Translations under genes and position numbers: made by a program | Notes under the pieces: generated by a model | Told to the model about the DNA's origin: nothing | Databases searched by the model: none | The model's input: only the letters and a program-made list of their open reading frames with translations | Shown: piece after piece, positions 8,148-16,709 of the stretch | How positions within the stretch are numbered: the first letter of the stretch is position 1 | Layout: every line of letters begins with the position of its first letter | From: Rhodospirillaceae bacterium | Lineage (GTDB): Bacteria; Pseudomonadota; Alphaproteobacteria; Rhodospirillales; Rhodospirillaceae | Assembly (NCBI GenBank): GCA_947476925.1 | Contig: CANJSF010000028.1 | Location: 1 to 44,840, forward strand | Direction: 5' to 3' | Length of the DNA: 44,840 nucleotides

Positions 8148-8905
8148 CCACGCAACCGCACACCTCGACGGCGGGGCCGCCCGGCGACATTAGTCAAATG
8201 TCCTACGCCGGGCCGGTCGTGGCGTTCGAGAACGTCTACAAAATTTACGGCAAGGGCGAGTCCGAGGTGCGCGCGCTCGACGGCGTGTCACTGGAAATCA
8301 ATGCCGGTGATTTTGTGGCCGTGATGGGGCCCTCCGGTTCGGGCAAGTCGACGTGTATGAATATCCTCGGCTGCCTCGATGTTCCGACATCAGGCCGCCA
8401 CTTATTTAAGGGCGTCAATGTTTCAGATTTAGACCGCGATCAGCGCGCGCTTCTGCGCCGCCATTTTTTGGGCTTTGTGTTTCAGGGCTTTAACCTGCTG
8501 GCGCGCACGACCGCGCTTGAAAACCTTGAACTGCCACTCATCTATCGTCGCATCGACAAAAAAACGCGACGCGAAATGGCCATGGAAGCGTTGCGTGTTG
8601 TCGGGCTCACAGGCCGCGAGCATCACACGCCTGCTGAGTTGTCAGGAGGACAACAACAGCGCGTTGCCATCGCACGCGCCATTGTGACCCGGCCATCTTT
8701 GCTTCTGGCGGACGAACCAACCGGCAACCTCGACAGCGCACGAAGCCATGAAATTATGGAACTGCTGACCAAGTTTAATCGCGAGCAGGGGCTCACCGTC
8801 ATTCTGGTGACGCACGAAGAAGACATTGCCGCATTTGCCAATCGACGCATTGACTTCCGCGACGGCAAAATTCAGCGCCAAACTGATACTCGCAAGGTCG
8901 GGTAA
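8144..8905 (+). CDS. MacB/LolD-type ABC transporter ATPase
   Basis: A 253-residue nucleotide-binding subunit of the MacB/LolD/FtsE type. The frame is open upstream, but the start at 8144 (MTTQPHTS) makes the ATGA overlap with the adaptor gene and gives normal length. Walker A GPSGSGKST is at residues 62-70, the signature LSGGQQQRVAIARAI begins at 166, Walker B LLLADEPTGNLD lies near 184-195, and the switch histidine is in LVTHEED. The first 30 residues, before the ABC domain, are a Thr/Pro/Gly-rich extension. In classical MacB the ATPase and permease are fused; here they are separate genes, as in many alphaproteobacteria. With the adaptor and permease it forms a mechanotransmission-type exporter; the substrate is not predictable. 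Confidence 0.92.
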   Translation: MTTQPHTSTAGPPGDISQMSYAGPVVAFENVYKIYGKGESEVRALDGVSLEINAGDFVAVMGPSGSGKSTCMNILGCLDVPTSGRHLFKGVNVSDLDRDQRALLRRHFLGFVFQGFNLLARTTALENLELPLIYRRIDKKTRREMAMEALRVVGLTGREHHTPAELSGGQQQRVAIARAIVTRPSLLLADEPTGNLDSARSHEIMELLTKFNREQGLTVILVTHEEDIAAFANRRIDFRDGKIQRQTDTRKVG

Positions 8906-8911
8906 ACATCC

Positions 8912-10120
8912 ATGTTCACCAACACCCTTCTCATGTGCTTGCGCGAAATTCGGCGTAACTTATTGCGCTCGGGGTTAACAGTGCTGGGCATCATCATCGG
9001 CGTCGCCGCGGTGATTGTGATTGTCACGTTGGGTGCGGGTACGACCAAGCAGGTGCAGGAAGAAATTGGCAAGATGGGCTCGAACATGCTCGTCCTCTCG
9101 CCGGGTGGCGAGCGCCGCATGGGCGGTGCAGCCACAACGTCAGCCCCGTTCGACTTGGCCGATCTCACGGCCATCCGGCGCGAAGTAAATGCGCTTTCCG
9201 GCGCGACACCGGTCAACATGCGCCCTATGCAGGTCGTGATCGGTAACGAAAACCGCCGCGTCAATATCATGGGCACCGACAACGACTTTAGCACCGTGCG
9301 CAATTGGAAAGTAACCGAAGGCCGCTTGTTCATGCCCAGCGAACTGAAGTCGGGCAAAGCGGTATGCATCATCGGGGAAACCATCAAGAAAGATATGTTT
9401 GCCGGACAATCTCCGTTGGGTGCCACCCTGCGTATTGCCAAAGTCACTTGCAACGTGATTGGCGTGCTTGAAGCCAAAGGGCAAGCCATGTTTGGCGGCG
9501 ATCAAGACGAGATTATTGCTGTGCCCATTGGCATGTTTCAGCGCCGCCTCAGCGGTAAACCAAACGTCGATTCAATCTACATCTCGGCCAACAGCGAAGG
9601 TGAGATTGCTGAAGCCAAAGCTGAAGTCGAGAAGTTGATGAAAGAACGCCGCAATACCGGTGAAGATGGACAGGTGGACTTCAACGTGCGTGACATGAAG
9701 GAAGTGTCCAACATGGTGCAGTCCACGACTGGCGTGCTGACGGGCTTTCTCAGCGCCATTGCGGCCGTCAGTCTGCTCGTGGGCGGCATCGGGATTATGA
9801 ACATCATGTTGGTGTCGGTCACCGAACGCACGCGCGAGATTGGCATTCGGATGGCCATTGGCGCGACGGAGCGAGAGGTGCTGCTACAGTTCCTGGTCGA
9901 AGCGGCCATGCTGTCGGCATTTGGCGGTCTTGCCGGAATTACTTTGGGCCTGCTAGGTGCTGCCGCTTTGGCCCCTGTGCTCAACGTGCCCTTTACGCTG
10001 CAATTCTCAACCGTTTTCACGGCCTTTGCGTTTTCCGCGATGGTTGGCGTGGTATTTGGCTTTATGCCCGCCCGTCGGGCAGCACGCCTCGATCCCATCG
10101 AAGCGCTGCGCCACGAGTAA
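8912..10120 (+). CDS. MacB/FtsX-type ABC transporter permease
   Basis: A 402-residue type VII ABC permease. It has one membrane helix near residues 20-45 (LTVLGIIIGVAAVIVIVTLG), a large periplasmic MacB_PCD domain (about 50-260), then three helices in the last 130 residues with the FtsX signature stretch VGGIGIMNIMLVSVTERTRE and the closing ARRAARLDPIEALRHE. It starts 6 bases after the ATPase gene and completes the adaptor-ATPase-permease operon. Such systems export peptides, macrolides, siderophores or lipoproteins from the periplasm by mechanotransmission. No outer-membrane TolC-like gene is nearby, so a shared TolC elsewhere is likely. Confidence 0.92.
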   Translation: MFTNTLLMCLREIRRNLLRSGLTVLGIIIGVAAVIVIVTLGAGTTKQVQEEIGKMGSNMLVLSPGGERRMGGAATTSAPFDLADLTAIRREVNALSGATPVNMRPMQVVIGNENRRVNIMGTDNDFSTVRNWKVTEGRLFMPSELKSGKAVCIIGETIKKDMFAGQSPLGATLRIAKVTCNVIGVLEAKGQAMFGGDQDEIIAVPIGMFQRRLSGKPNVDSIYISANSEGEIAEAKAEVEKLMKERRNTGEDGQVDFNVRDMKEVSNMVQSTTGVLTGFLSAIAAVSLLVGGIGIMNIMLVSVTERTREIGIRMAIGATEREVLLQFLVEAAMLSAFGGLAGITLGLLGAAALAPVLNVPFTLQFSTVFTAFAFSAMVGVVFGFMPARRAARLDPIEALRHE

Positions 10121-10153
10121 TATGATCAGCCTATAGTAAAAGGGAGATTCACT

Positions 10154-11134
10154 ATGACTGACGATCTCAACCGCCGTGGATTCATCGGCGCCGCTGCTAC
10201 TGCGGGCGCGGCCATCATTCCGGGCTTTGGTCCGGCTTTCGCTGCCACTCCGGGTTACGATTACGACGCAGCCATTGCGTCATTCAAATTCAAAGACCCC
10301 ATCTGGAACCGCGATGCCTACGCCAAGCTGCAGGCCAACCTCGACACCAGCAAAACCAAGTATGGCTGGGTGCAAGGTGTGTGCTTAGGCACCAAAGATA
10401 ACGAACGCGTACGCGAATTGTTTGGCTTCGAAGTGGCGTCGGCCTGCAAGTTTATCAAAAACCCCGACGGCAGCTACCGTAAACTCCTGCGCGAAGTGGG
10501 TTATTACACCGACCTCAAAACCGGCGAATTCCTCAGCGAATGGATGAACCCGTATACCAATGAAAAAGTGAAAGTGGTGCCCGTCACCAACGACCCATTC
10601 AATTACACCATCAGCGAGTTTTACCCCGACCCGCCCAGCTTTGGCGGGCAGAACACCGAAAAGCCGCCCAAGGTGCCGTTCATTCTGAAGTGGACGCTGG
10701 CCAGCAAAACGACGTTGTTGTTGGAAACAGATATTCACTTGTTCTACCCGAACGCGCTGGACCCGGAAAAATGGCCGCGTGAGTCATCGGGTAAAATGCT
10801 GCGTGCCTCGGAAATGTATCGATATGTCATTCGTGTTGAAGACATGGCCGACCCCAAAAAGACGTCGGTGGAATACTCGGGCACCTGGAACCGCATTACG
10901 CCGTGGTTGCCGTGGATGCTGATGGGCCAATCTCAAGGCCACATCACCTATGTGACGTACATGGGCGGCTTTGATGCCATGGAGTCGATTCCGGCGAAGT
11001 TGTTGGCGCATACGAAAGCCAATAATCCGAAGTTCTTGACCGCGCCCGAGAAAGACGAGGGGCCTTCGCTCTCAAGCCTGGAAAATTACGCTCGCACACA
11101 AAAACCTGCACCACCCAAACAACCTGGTGCGTAA
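10154..11134 (+). CDS. DUF1838 family protein with Tat signal
   Basis: A 326-residue exported protein of DUF1838, a family of unknown function. A twin-arginine signal (NRRGFIGAAATAGAAIIPGF) occupies residues 6-31, ending before ATPGYDYD, so it is probably folded, perhaps with a cofactor, before export. Recognisable family stretches are WVQGVCLG, the PYTNEKVKVV motif near 135 and WNRITPWLPWMLMG near 240. An AGGGAG Shine-Dalgarno precedes the start. A second DUF1838 gene faces it across a shared terminator. The 33-base gap after the permease gene allows co-transcription with the exporter. Family assignment is by motif memory; no biochemical role is claimed. Confidence 0.75.
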   Translation: MTDDLNRRGFIGAAATAGAAIIPGFGPAFAATPGYDYDAAIASFKFKDPIWNRDAYAKLQANLDTSKTKYGWVQGVCLGTKDNERVRELFGFEVASACKFIKNPDGSYRKLLREVGYYTDLKTGEFLSEWMNPYTNEKVKVVPVTNDPFNYTISEFYPDPPSFGGQNTEKPPKVPFILKWTLASKTTLLLETDIHLFYPNALDPEKWPRESSGKMLRASEMYRYVIRVEDMADPKKTSVEYSGTWNRITPWLPWMLMGQSQGHITYVTYMGGFDAMESIPAKLLAHTKANNPKFLTAPEKDEGPSLSSLENYARTQKPAPPKQPGA

Positions 11135-11151
11135 AGCGTTCGCGATTCAAG

Positions 11152-11182
11152 AAAAGGGCCGCTGTTGCAGCGGCCCTTTTTT
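11152..11182. terminator. Bidirectional terminator between the two DUF1838 genes
   Basis: AAAAGGGCCGCTG (11152-11164), TTG loop, and its exact complement (11168-11180), with A and T runs on both flanks, so it can stop transcription from either side. It lies 17 bases after one gene and overlaps the stop codon of the facing gene. Confidence 0.9.
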
Positions 11183-12062
11183 ATTTCTTTCGCTTTTCAT
11201 CAATCGCTTTTTTGACACCCACCCACGAATTGACCGAGGGGCGCGGGTCGTCGAATGGCGGTGCGGTGGCGAAAGTTGGGTATTTGTTCATCACTTCGCT
11301 GCGCAGGGGTTCGGGCACTTCGCTGATATCTTTGACGGCAAACCACGTGCTTGTTAGCGCTGTCTGGCCTTCGCGACCGGCCATTTTCATGAACGGAAGC
11401 CAGGGTGATATCCGCGTCCACACTGACGATGCCCGTACCGGCAGCGGCTTTGCGGTATTCAGCCAGTCGGCAACGGGAACAAGTATGCTGCGCAGTTCCA
11501 GCACCGAATACTTTCCACCTACGTAGTCCTGGTAGTCGCCGCTCATGATGCCGTCACGAAAAAAGTGATTGGCACGCTGGGTGTGCGCCATGCCGTTAAC
11601 GATCTGGCCATCCCAGGTCGCGGGTTTGCCGTCTTTGCCATAGGCGAATTTCGGCTCGGTCATGTTCACAGGGTCGTTGAACATGTGAATCACATCCACT
11701 GTCTCGCCCGTGTAGGGGTTCTTCCAGGTGTCGATAATTTTGCCCGTCGCCGGATCAAGATAGAACATGATTTCGCGCGTGACACTGCGATAGCCCGGCC
11801 CGCGTTTGGGGTCGTTGACCGTTTGGCATGCGGCGGTGTTCAAGCCTTGCACATTAAACAAATGGATGTCGGGTTCGCCCTGACGGCGTCCCAGGATTTG
11901 CCCACTCATCCAGCGCATGGCGGGTTTGGCCGGATCGGCCGTGCAACCCAGCCTGATTTCTGCGGCGATCACATCCTCGGGCTTGGAGAGATCGAGTGTG
12001 CGGGCGTCGGCCGCGCCCGATAACGCCAAAAATGCGATCAGCAATGTGAGAGACGACTTCAT
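11181..12062 (-). CDS. DUF1838 family protein with Sec signal
   Basis: A 293-residue second DUF1838 protein. The start at 12062 overlaps the cupin gene stop (ATGA), which beats the longer open frame; it gives a clean Sec signal peptide MKSSLTLLIAFLALSGAADA. The mature part repeats the family pattern of the facing gene: TWKNPYTGETVDVIHMFNDP matches EWMNPYTNEKVKVVPVTNDP there, and WTRISPWLPFMKM matches WNRITPWLPWMLM. It contains two cysteines (in RLGCTAD and TAACQTV) which could form a disulfide. It is translated together with the cupin gene. The function is unknown. Confidence 0.75.
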   Translation of the reverse strand: MKSSLTLLIAFLALSGAADARTLDLSKPEDVIAAEIRLGCTADPAKPAMRWMSGQILGRRQGEPDIHLFNVQGLNTAACQTVNDPKRGPGYRSVTREIMFYLDPATGKIIDTWKNPYTGETVDVIHMFNDPVNMTEPKFAYGKDGKPATWDGQIVNGMAHTQRANHFFRDGIMSGDYQDYVGGKYSVLELRSILVPVADWLNTAKPLPVRASSVWTRISPWLPFMKMAGREGQTALTSTWFAVKDISEVPEPLRSEVMNKYPTFATAPPFDDPRPSVNSWVGVKKAIDEKRKK

Positions 12063-12586
12063 CACTTTTTCTTCTTCGTCACGGTGTTGGCTTTGCCGCC
12101 TGCCTTTGGCTTGGTGGAGGAGAAGGTAGCCGGTGCACCTTTCTTCTCTTCGTGCAGCCACATCTTGACGTCCGGGTAGGCGATCAAATCGGGCATCAAA
12201 TTGGTGCCGACTTCCAGATAAATCACTGGGCGGGCCGATTTATTGACGAGATGATGACCGTCATTGCTGCCTTTCGGGAAGCCCGCGCACATGCCGGTCG
12301 ACAAAATTTGCTCGCCCGCATCTGTGACCAGCGTGGCCTCACCATCGAGGATATAAACGAACTCATCGTTGTTGGAGTGATGATGGCGCAGGGCCGATGC
12401 GGCACCTTGCATCAGCGTCGTCAAGTTTACACCTAAATCAGTCAAACCCAGCACTGGGCCCAATTTCCGCTTCAGGCGACCCTGCACGACTTTGTCGTGC
12501 GGGGCAGGGTAAATTGTTTTGCTTTGCGCGGGCACTTCCAGCGGCTCAAGAGCTGGGAGGCGAATGGGGAAGCGTTTCAGGGCCAT
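12062..12586 (-). CDS. Cupin-domain protein
   Basis: A 174-residue single-domain cupin. The metal site is visible in cupin motif 1, HHHSNNDEFVYILDGE (about residues 68-83), and motif 2, FPKGSNDGHHLVN (about 103-115). These give the usual His, His, Glu and His ligands. The C terminus is lysine-rich (KPKAGGKANTVTKKKK), unusual for a cupin and perhaps a nucleic-acid or membrane contact, or only disordered. No signal peptide. It is translationally coupled to the exported DUF1838 protein, suggesting a common pathway, for example oxidation or isomerisation of a small molecule; that is inference. Confidence 0.85.
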   Translation of the reverse strand: MALKRFPIRLPALEPLEVPAQSKTIYPAPHDKVVQGRLKRKLGPVLGLTDLGVNLTTLMQGAASALRHHHSNNDEFVYILDGEATLVTDAGEQILSTGMCAGFPKGSNDGHHLVNKSARPVIYLEVGTNLMPDLIAYPDVKMWLHEEKKGAPATFSSTKPKAGGKANTVTKKKK

Positions 12587-12661
12587 GAGATCCTCTCCGT
12601 GATGTGAATGTGCGCAAACATAAGCTGGCGCTGGTGTGGCGTAAACGGCGATATCGTGCCC

Positions 12662-13141
12662 TTAGTTCGGGTCGTTGGGATCGCGCTGAATCAGGTTCAC
12701 CAAAACGCCGTCGGGGTCCATGAACACCATTTCCGGCTGGCCTTTGGTTGCGGTGACTTGCAAGTGCGTCGGTGGGCACAACACGGTGTGGCCTCCGGCG
12801 ATGAGCTTTTTGTGCACGCCCTCGACGTCGTCGCAGTAAAACACCAAGCACACTTCGCCGATGTTTACGCTGTCTTTGCGTTTGGTGAAGGTGGGCGGGG
12901 CGGGGTTGGTGACCTCGAATAAGCCCACCATGCCGCGATTGGGTCCGCCCTCTTGCTTCATAATGCGATAGCGTACCGTTGCTCCCGCGGGCATGCCCAG
13001 CAGTTTTGTGCCAGCCGGGTGGGTCAGGGTGCCCTCGGCGTAAGTGCCCGCAATTCCTAAGATGTCGCGATAAAATGCCGTCGAGCGTTCAAGGTTGCTG
13101 ACCATCAAGGCCGAACGAACCATTGTACCAACTTGTGCCAT
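12662..13141 (-). CDS. VOC (glyoxalase/bleomycin resistance) family protein
   Basis: A 159-residue vicinal-oxygen-chelate protein with two beta-alpha-beta-beta-beta modules. Module one opens ALMVSNLERSTAFYRDILG (about residues 11-29), module two VCLVFYCDDVEGVHKKL (about 97-113), and the closing strand FMDPDGVLVNLIQRD has the usual D-P-D-G turn. The family covers glyoxalase I, extradiol dioxygenases and resistance proteins; the substrate cannot be told. Shine-Dalgarno GGGGG lies 6 bases before ATG 13141. It is separated from the cupin gene by 75 bases on the same strand and may share its transcript. Confidence 0.85.
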   Translation of the reverse strand: MAQVGTMVRSALMVSNLERSTAFYRDILGIAGTYAEGTLTHPAGTKLLGMPAGATVRYRIMKQEGGPNRGMVGLFEVTNPAPPTFTKRKDSVNIGEVCLVFYCDDVEGVHKKLIAGGHTVLCPPTHLQVTATKGQPEMVFMDPDGVLVNLIQRDPNDPN

Positions 13142-13274
13142 ATCAACCCCCGTTGTTTATTCCTGGCCATCACTGTGACACGGCTTTCACGTTGGATGCA
13201 AAAACAAGATGCGCTCCAAGCCTTGGGCGTCATAGGATGCGTCGGGGATCGCTTCAAGGGCAGGGGAAATACAC

Positions 13275-13862
13275 ATGTCGTACACCAACACGGAATCGGA
13301 ATGGGGCAGCATCGCTAAAACGCTCCATTGGTTGATTGGCTCGCTGATTGTTTTGCAGCTGATCATGGGCTGGCTGTTTACGCTGCGGGCCTTTCCGGGG
13401 CCGCTCCAATCTCAGTTGGTGCTGAACTTCCACATCCCCGTGGGCGTGACGGTGCTGGGCTTGGGGCTTATTCGCGTGCTCTGGCGGTTTGCCAATCTGC
13501 GTCCACCGCTACCGTCGAACATGACGTGGTGGGAGCGATTTTTGGCTAACGGCTCGCACACCTACTTGTACATGGCCATGATCGCCATGCCGCTCACCGG
13601 GTGGGTCGCCACCAGCGGCTTTGGCGCTCCGGTCAATTGGTTTGGCGGCATTGGCTTGCCGGCGATGATTGCAACCGAAGCCAAAGAATCCGGTCGCCCG
13701 CTCACCGTATTGTTTGCGCAGATGCACTTTTGGGTCGCCGCCGGCTTATCAGCCGTATTCGTGATCCACGTTGCCGGCGCGCTGCGCCACCACATCGGCC
13801 TGAAAGACGCCACGCTGGCGCGTATGGTCCCCAAGGGGTGGATGAAATCACCCGGCGCGTAG
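13275..13862 (+). CDS. Cytochrome b561 family membrane protein
   Basis: A 195-residue inner-membrane diheme b-type cytochrome. Four membrane helices are visible: about residues 15-35 (LHWLIGSLIVLQLIMGWLF), 50-68 (HIPVGVTVLGLGLIRVLW), 95-115, and 145-168 (HFWVAAGLSAVFVIHVAGAL). Histidines in the first, second and fourth helices (LHW, FHIP, MHFW, HVAG) fit heme ligation. In the prokaryotic family it passes electrons between quinol or superoxide and other carriers. Start ATG 13275 has AGGGGA upstream. It is a monocistronic gene before leuC with no partner nearby. Confidence 0.88.
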   Translation: MSYTNTESEWGSIAKTLHWLIGSLIVLQLIMGWLFTLRAFPGPLQSQLVLNFHIPVGVTVLGLGLIRVLWRFANLRPPLPSNMTWWERFLANGSHTYLYMAMIAMPLTGWVATSGFGAPVNWFGGIGLPAMIATEAKESGRPLTVLFAQMHFWVAAGLSAVFVIHVAGALRHHIGLKDATLARMVPKGWMKSPGA

Positions 13863-13928
13863 CACTTTCCAAGCCTTATGGCCCAAGCTATATGAACCCA
13901 CAATCATGTTGATACACGGGGCTTTGCC

Positions 13929-15335
13929 TTGGGCCGTACGCTAATTGATAAACTGTGGGACTCGCACGTGGTCGCCGATTTAGGCGACGGCGCTGCGCTT
14001 CTCTATATTGACCGCATTTTTCTGCACGAGCGCACCGGCTCGGTATCACTCCAAGAACTCAAAGCCAAAAATCGCCCGGTGCGTCACAAAGAGCACGTGT
14101 TCGTCACAATGGATCACATTGTCGACACGTTCCCGGGGCGTGGCGACAAAACGCTGATGCCGTCCGGTACTGATTTTATTACCTCCACGCGGGCGACAGC
14201 CACGGAAGCGGGGCTGAACCTGTTCGATGTGACCGACGAGCGCCAAGGCATTGTGCACGTCGTGTCAGCCGAACAGGGCATTACGCTACCGGGCTTTACG
14301 CAAGTTTGCCCCGACAGCCACACTTGCACATTGGGTGCGTTGGGCGCGCTGGCCTGGGGCATTGGCTCCAGCGAAGGCGAGCACGCGCTGGCGACCAAAA
14401 CACTGGCTGTGACCAAACCCAAATCTATGCGTGTCGGGTTTACCGGCACGCTGGGTTACGGCGTGACGTCCAAAGATATGATTTTGCATCTGATCGGCAA
14501 GTATGGCGCAGCAGGTGGCTCGGGCTATGCCATCACATTCACCGGGCCTGCCATTGCCGCATTGCCACAAGAAAACCGCTTCACCATTTGCAATATGGCC
14601 GTTGAATTTGGAGCCTTCGCGGGCGTTATTCCGCCTGATGAGACGACGTTTGACTATGTGAAAGGCCGCCCTTACGCGCCTCAGGGTGCAGCGTTCGATG
14701 CTGCTGTCGCGTCATGGCGTTTGCTCAACGACGACGCTGATGCAGTGTATGACCGTGAGATTGTGGTCGACTGTTCCGACATCGTGCCCACCATCACGTG
14801 GGGCACCAGCCCCGGCCAAACATCGCGTATCGACGGCGTCGTGCCGAACCCCAGCGATGCCAAGGATGCCAACACGCGTGGTTCCATGGACAAAGCGCTC
14901 GAATACATGGACGTCACGCCGGGTCAAAAGTTGGAAGGTTTGGCCATTGATGCAGCGTTCATTGGCTCGTGCACCAACTCGCGCCTGTCTGATTTGCGTG
15001 CGGTCGCTGCCGTGGTCAAGGGCCGTCACGTGTCGCCGAACTTGAAGAAAGCCGTGATTGTGCCGGGCTCAACGCAAGTCAAACGCGCCGCCGAACGCGA
15101 AGGCCTGCACGAAATTTTCAAGGCAGCGGGGTTCGAGTGGCGCGAGTCGGGTTGCTCCATGTGTTTTAACGCCGGCGGCGAATCCATGGGCGAGAAATGG
15201 CGCGTGGTCAGTTCCACCAATCGCAATTTCGAAAACCGCCAAGGCCCCAAGACGCGCACGCACTTAGCCAGCCCCACAACTGTGGCCGCCTCGGCGTTGG
15301 CGGGTGCAATTGCTGACGTGCGGAAGTTGGGTTAG
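13929..15335 (+). CDS. leuC: 3-isopropylmalate dehydratase large subunit
   Basis: Catalyses, with LeuD, the isomerisation of 2- to 3-isopropylmalate in leucine synthesis. At 468 residues it has normal length. The start is a TTG at 13929 (read as Met, then GRTLIDKLWDSHVV); no in-frame ATG is close upstream, and GGGG at 13918-13921 is a fair ribosome site. Three cysteines for the 4Fe-4S cluster are at 348 (IGSCTNSRL), 409 and 412 (SGCSMC). Substrate-loop segments such as DSHTCTLGALGALAWGIGSS and EFGAFAGVIPPDE are intact. leuD follows after 5 bases. Confidence 0.97.
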   Translation: MGRTLIDKLWDSHVVADLGDGAALLYIDRIFLHERTGSVSLQELKAKNRPVRHKEHVFVTMDHIVDTFPGRGDKTLMPSGTDFITSTRATATEAGLNLFDVTDERQGIVHVVSAEQGITLPGFTQVCPDSHTCTLGALGALAWGIGSSEGEHALATKTLAVTKPKSMRVGFTGTLGYGVTSKDMILHLIGKYGAAGGSGYAITFTGPAIAALPQENRFTICNMAVEFGAFAGVIPPDETTFDYVKGRPYAPQGAAFDAAVASWRLLNDDADAVYDREIVVDCSDIVPTITWGTSPGQTSRIDGVVPNPSDAKDANTRGSMDKALEYMDVTPGQKLEGLAIDAAFIGSCTNSRLSDLRAVAAVVKGRHVSPNLKKAVIVPGSTQVKRAAEREGLHEIFKAAGFEWRESGCSMCFNAGGESMGEKWRVVSSTNRNFENRQGPKTRTHLASPTTVAASALAGAIADVRKLG

Positions 15336-15340
15336 CGGCG

Positions 15341-15958
15341 ATGGAAAAATTCGTTCACCTCAAAGCCATTGCCGCACCGTTGCTGCGCGTGAACATCGAT
15401 ACCGACGTCATCATCCCCAGCCGCGAGATGAAGGGCGTCAGCAAAACCGGCTTATCGGTCGGCATGTTTGCAAACTGGCGCTACACGGACGTGCCTGCGC
15501 GCATATCCAACCCCGAATTTGTGCTTAATCGCGCGCCTTACGACAAAGCCCATATTTTGCTGTCGGGCGATAACTTTGGCTGCGGCTCAAGCCGCGAGCA
15601 TGCGGTGTGGGCCATGAAAGAGTGGGGCTTTCGCGCCGTGATCGCGCCCAGCTTTGGGGCCATTTACTATGGCAACTGCGTACGCAACGGAATCTTACCC
15701 GTGGTGCTGCCCGACGAGGCCGTGCGGGCGATAGCGGCTTGGGTCGAGGCTAGCCCCGCGGCCAACCAAGTTGAAATCGATCTACCGTCGCAAAAAGTTC
15801 ATGCGGCTGGTGTTGCGTATGCATTTTCTATTGGCGAATCCGACAAAGACATGCTGTTAGAGGGTCTCGACCCTATCGGTGTTACGTTAAAGCGCGACCC
15901 CGCCATCCAAGCCTTTGAGGCCAAGGACCGCATGCAGCGCCCTTGGGTTTACATCTAG
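15341..15958 (+). CDS. leuD: 3-isopropylmalate dehydratase small subunit
   Basis: The swivel-domain partner of LeuC, 205 residues, normal length. The conserved segments NIDTDVIIPSREM (about residues 19-31), NFGCGSSREHAVWAM (about 73-87) and APSFGAIYYGNCVRNGILPV are all present. The 5-base gap to leuC indicates one transcript and coupled translation, giving matched subunits. No leucine attenuator is apparent upstream of leuC. leuA and leuB are not in the window. Confidence 0.97.
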   Translation: MEKFVHLKAIAAPLLRVNIDTDVIIPSREMKGVSKTGLSVGMFANWRYTDVPARISNPEFVLNRAPYDKAHILLSGDNFGCGSSREHAVWAMKEWGFRAVIAPSFGAIYYGNCVRNGILPVVLPDEAVRAIAAWVEASPAANQVEIDLPSQKVHAAGVAYAFSIGESDKDMLLEGLDPIGVTLKRDPAIQAFEAKDRMQRPWVYI

Positions 15959-16026
15959 CGCATTTTCCCGAGAAGTGGCCTTCCGCTTGGCGTGGGAAAT
16001 GCGACCAACAAAAAGCCTTTAGTTAC

Positions 16027-16701
16027 ATGCCCAATACGCCTCAAGATTTCGCGCGGGTTTACGCAAAATTTCAAGCGCCCATTTCCAAGCGCTACGACTG
16101 CGGAAAAAAATGTGCGCCGCTCAATCAGGGCATTCCGGTCTGCTGCGACCACGACCGTGCCGTGCCGGTGGCCGACAAAGGCGAATGGGATTTATTGAGA
16201 AAAAGAACGGACCTGTGGAGCATCTACACGCCCAAAAACAAAACCGAACAAAAAGAGTTCGGCGGCATGGCCGAGGGTTGCCAGTCGATTGTGTGCAAGG
16301 GCGCGAAATTCTGCGAGCGAGAAAACCGCACCATCGCCTGCCGTGCGTTTCCGTTCTTTCCATATTTCACTAAAGAGAAAGAGCTGATTGGGCTTGGCTA
16401 TTACTGGGGCTTTGAAGGCATGTGCTGGGTGATCTCTAATCTCACCATTGTTGAAAAGCCCTTTATCGACGAAATGATTGCGGCTTGCGAAACCATCTTC
16501 AAAAAAGACCAGGACGAATACGATACCTACACCGGTTATTCGGCCACCATGCGTGGTGTGTTTACCAAGCGGAATAAAAAAATCCCGCTTTTGGGTCGTG
16601 ATGGAAAACTTTATTGGGTTTTGCCAGATGGGGGCAAAGTTGTGCCCGCCACCAAAGCCGAGTTTAAAACCAAACTCGCGAAATTCCCCAACGGGCTTTG
16701 A
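16027..16701 (+). CDS. YkgJ-like cysteine-cluster protein
   Basis: A 224-residue soluble protein with at least eight cysteines in its first 120 residues: CGKKC (about 25-29), a CC pair (about 39-40), CQSIVCKGAKFC (about 82-93) and AC (about 101), then AFPFFPYF. This pattern, several cysteines followed by a C-x-x-F/Y-P-F segment, resembles the YkgJ family of Zn- or Fe-S-binding proteins, but the spacing is looser than CxxCxxCC, so I hold the name lightly. The ATG at 16027 (MPNTPQDFARV) is preferred over an in-frame ATG inside leuD. It follows leuD by 68 bases on the same strand. The function is unknown; a metal site is likely. Confidence 0.6.
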   Translation: MPNTPQDFARVYAKFQAPISKRYDCGKKCAPLNQGIPVCCDHDRAVPVADKGEWDLLRKRTDLWSIYTPKNKTEQKEFGGMAEGCQSIVCKGAKFCERENRTIACRAFPFFPYFTKEKELIGLGYYWGFEGMCWVISNLTIVEKPFIDEMIAACETIFKKDQDEYDTYTGYSATMRGVFTKRNKKIPLLGRDGKLYWVLPDGGKVVPATKAEFKTKLAKFPNGL

Positions 16702-16709
16702 GTACGGCA

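Noticed and set aside
10154-12062. Convergent DUF1838 genes as a recent tandem duplication
   Set aside because: They face each other and differ in signal type and most residues, so they are old paralogues, not a recent copy event.
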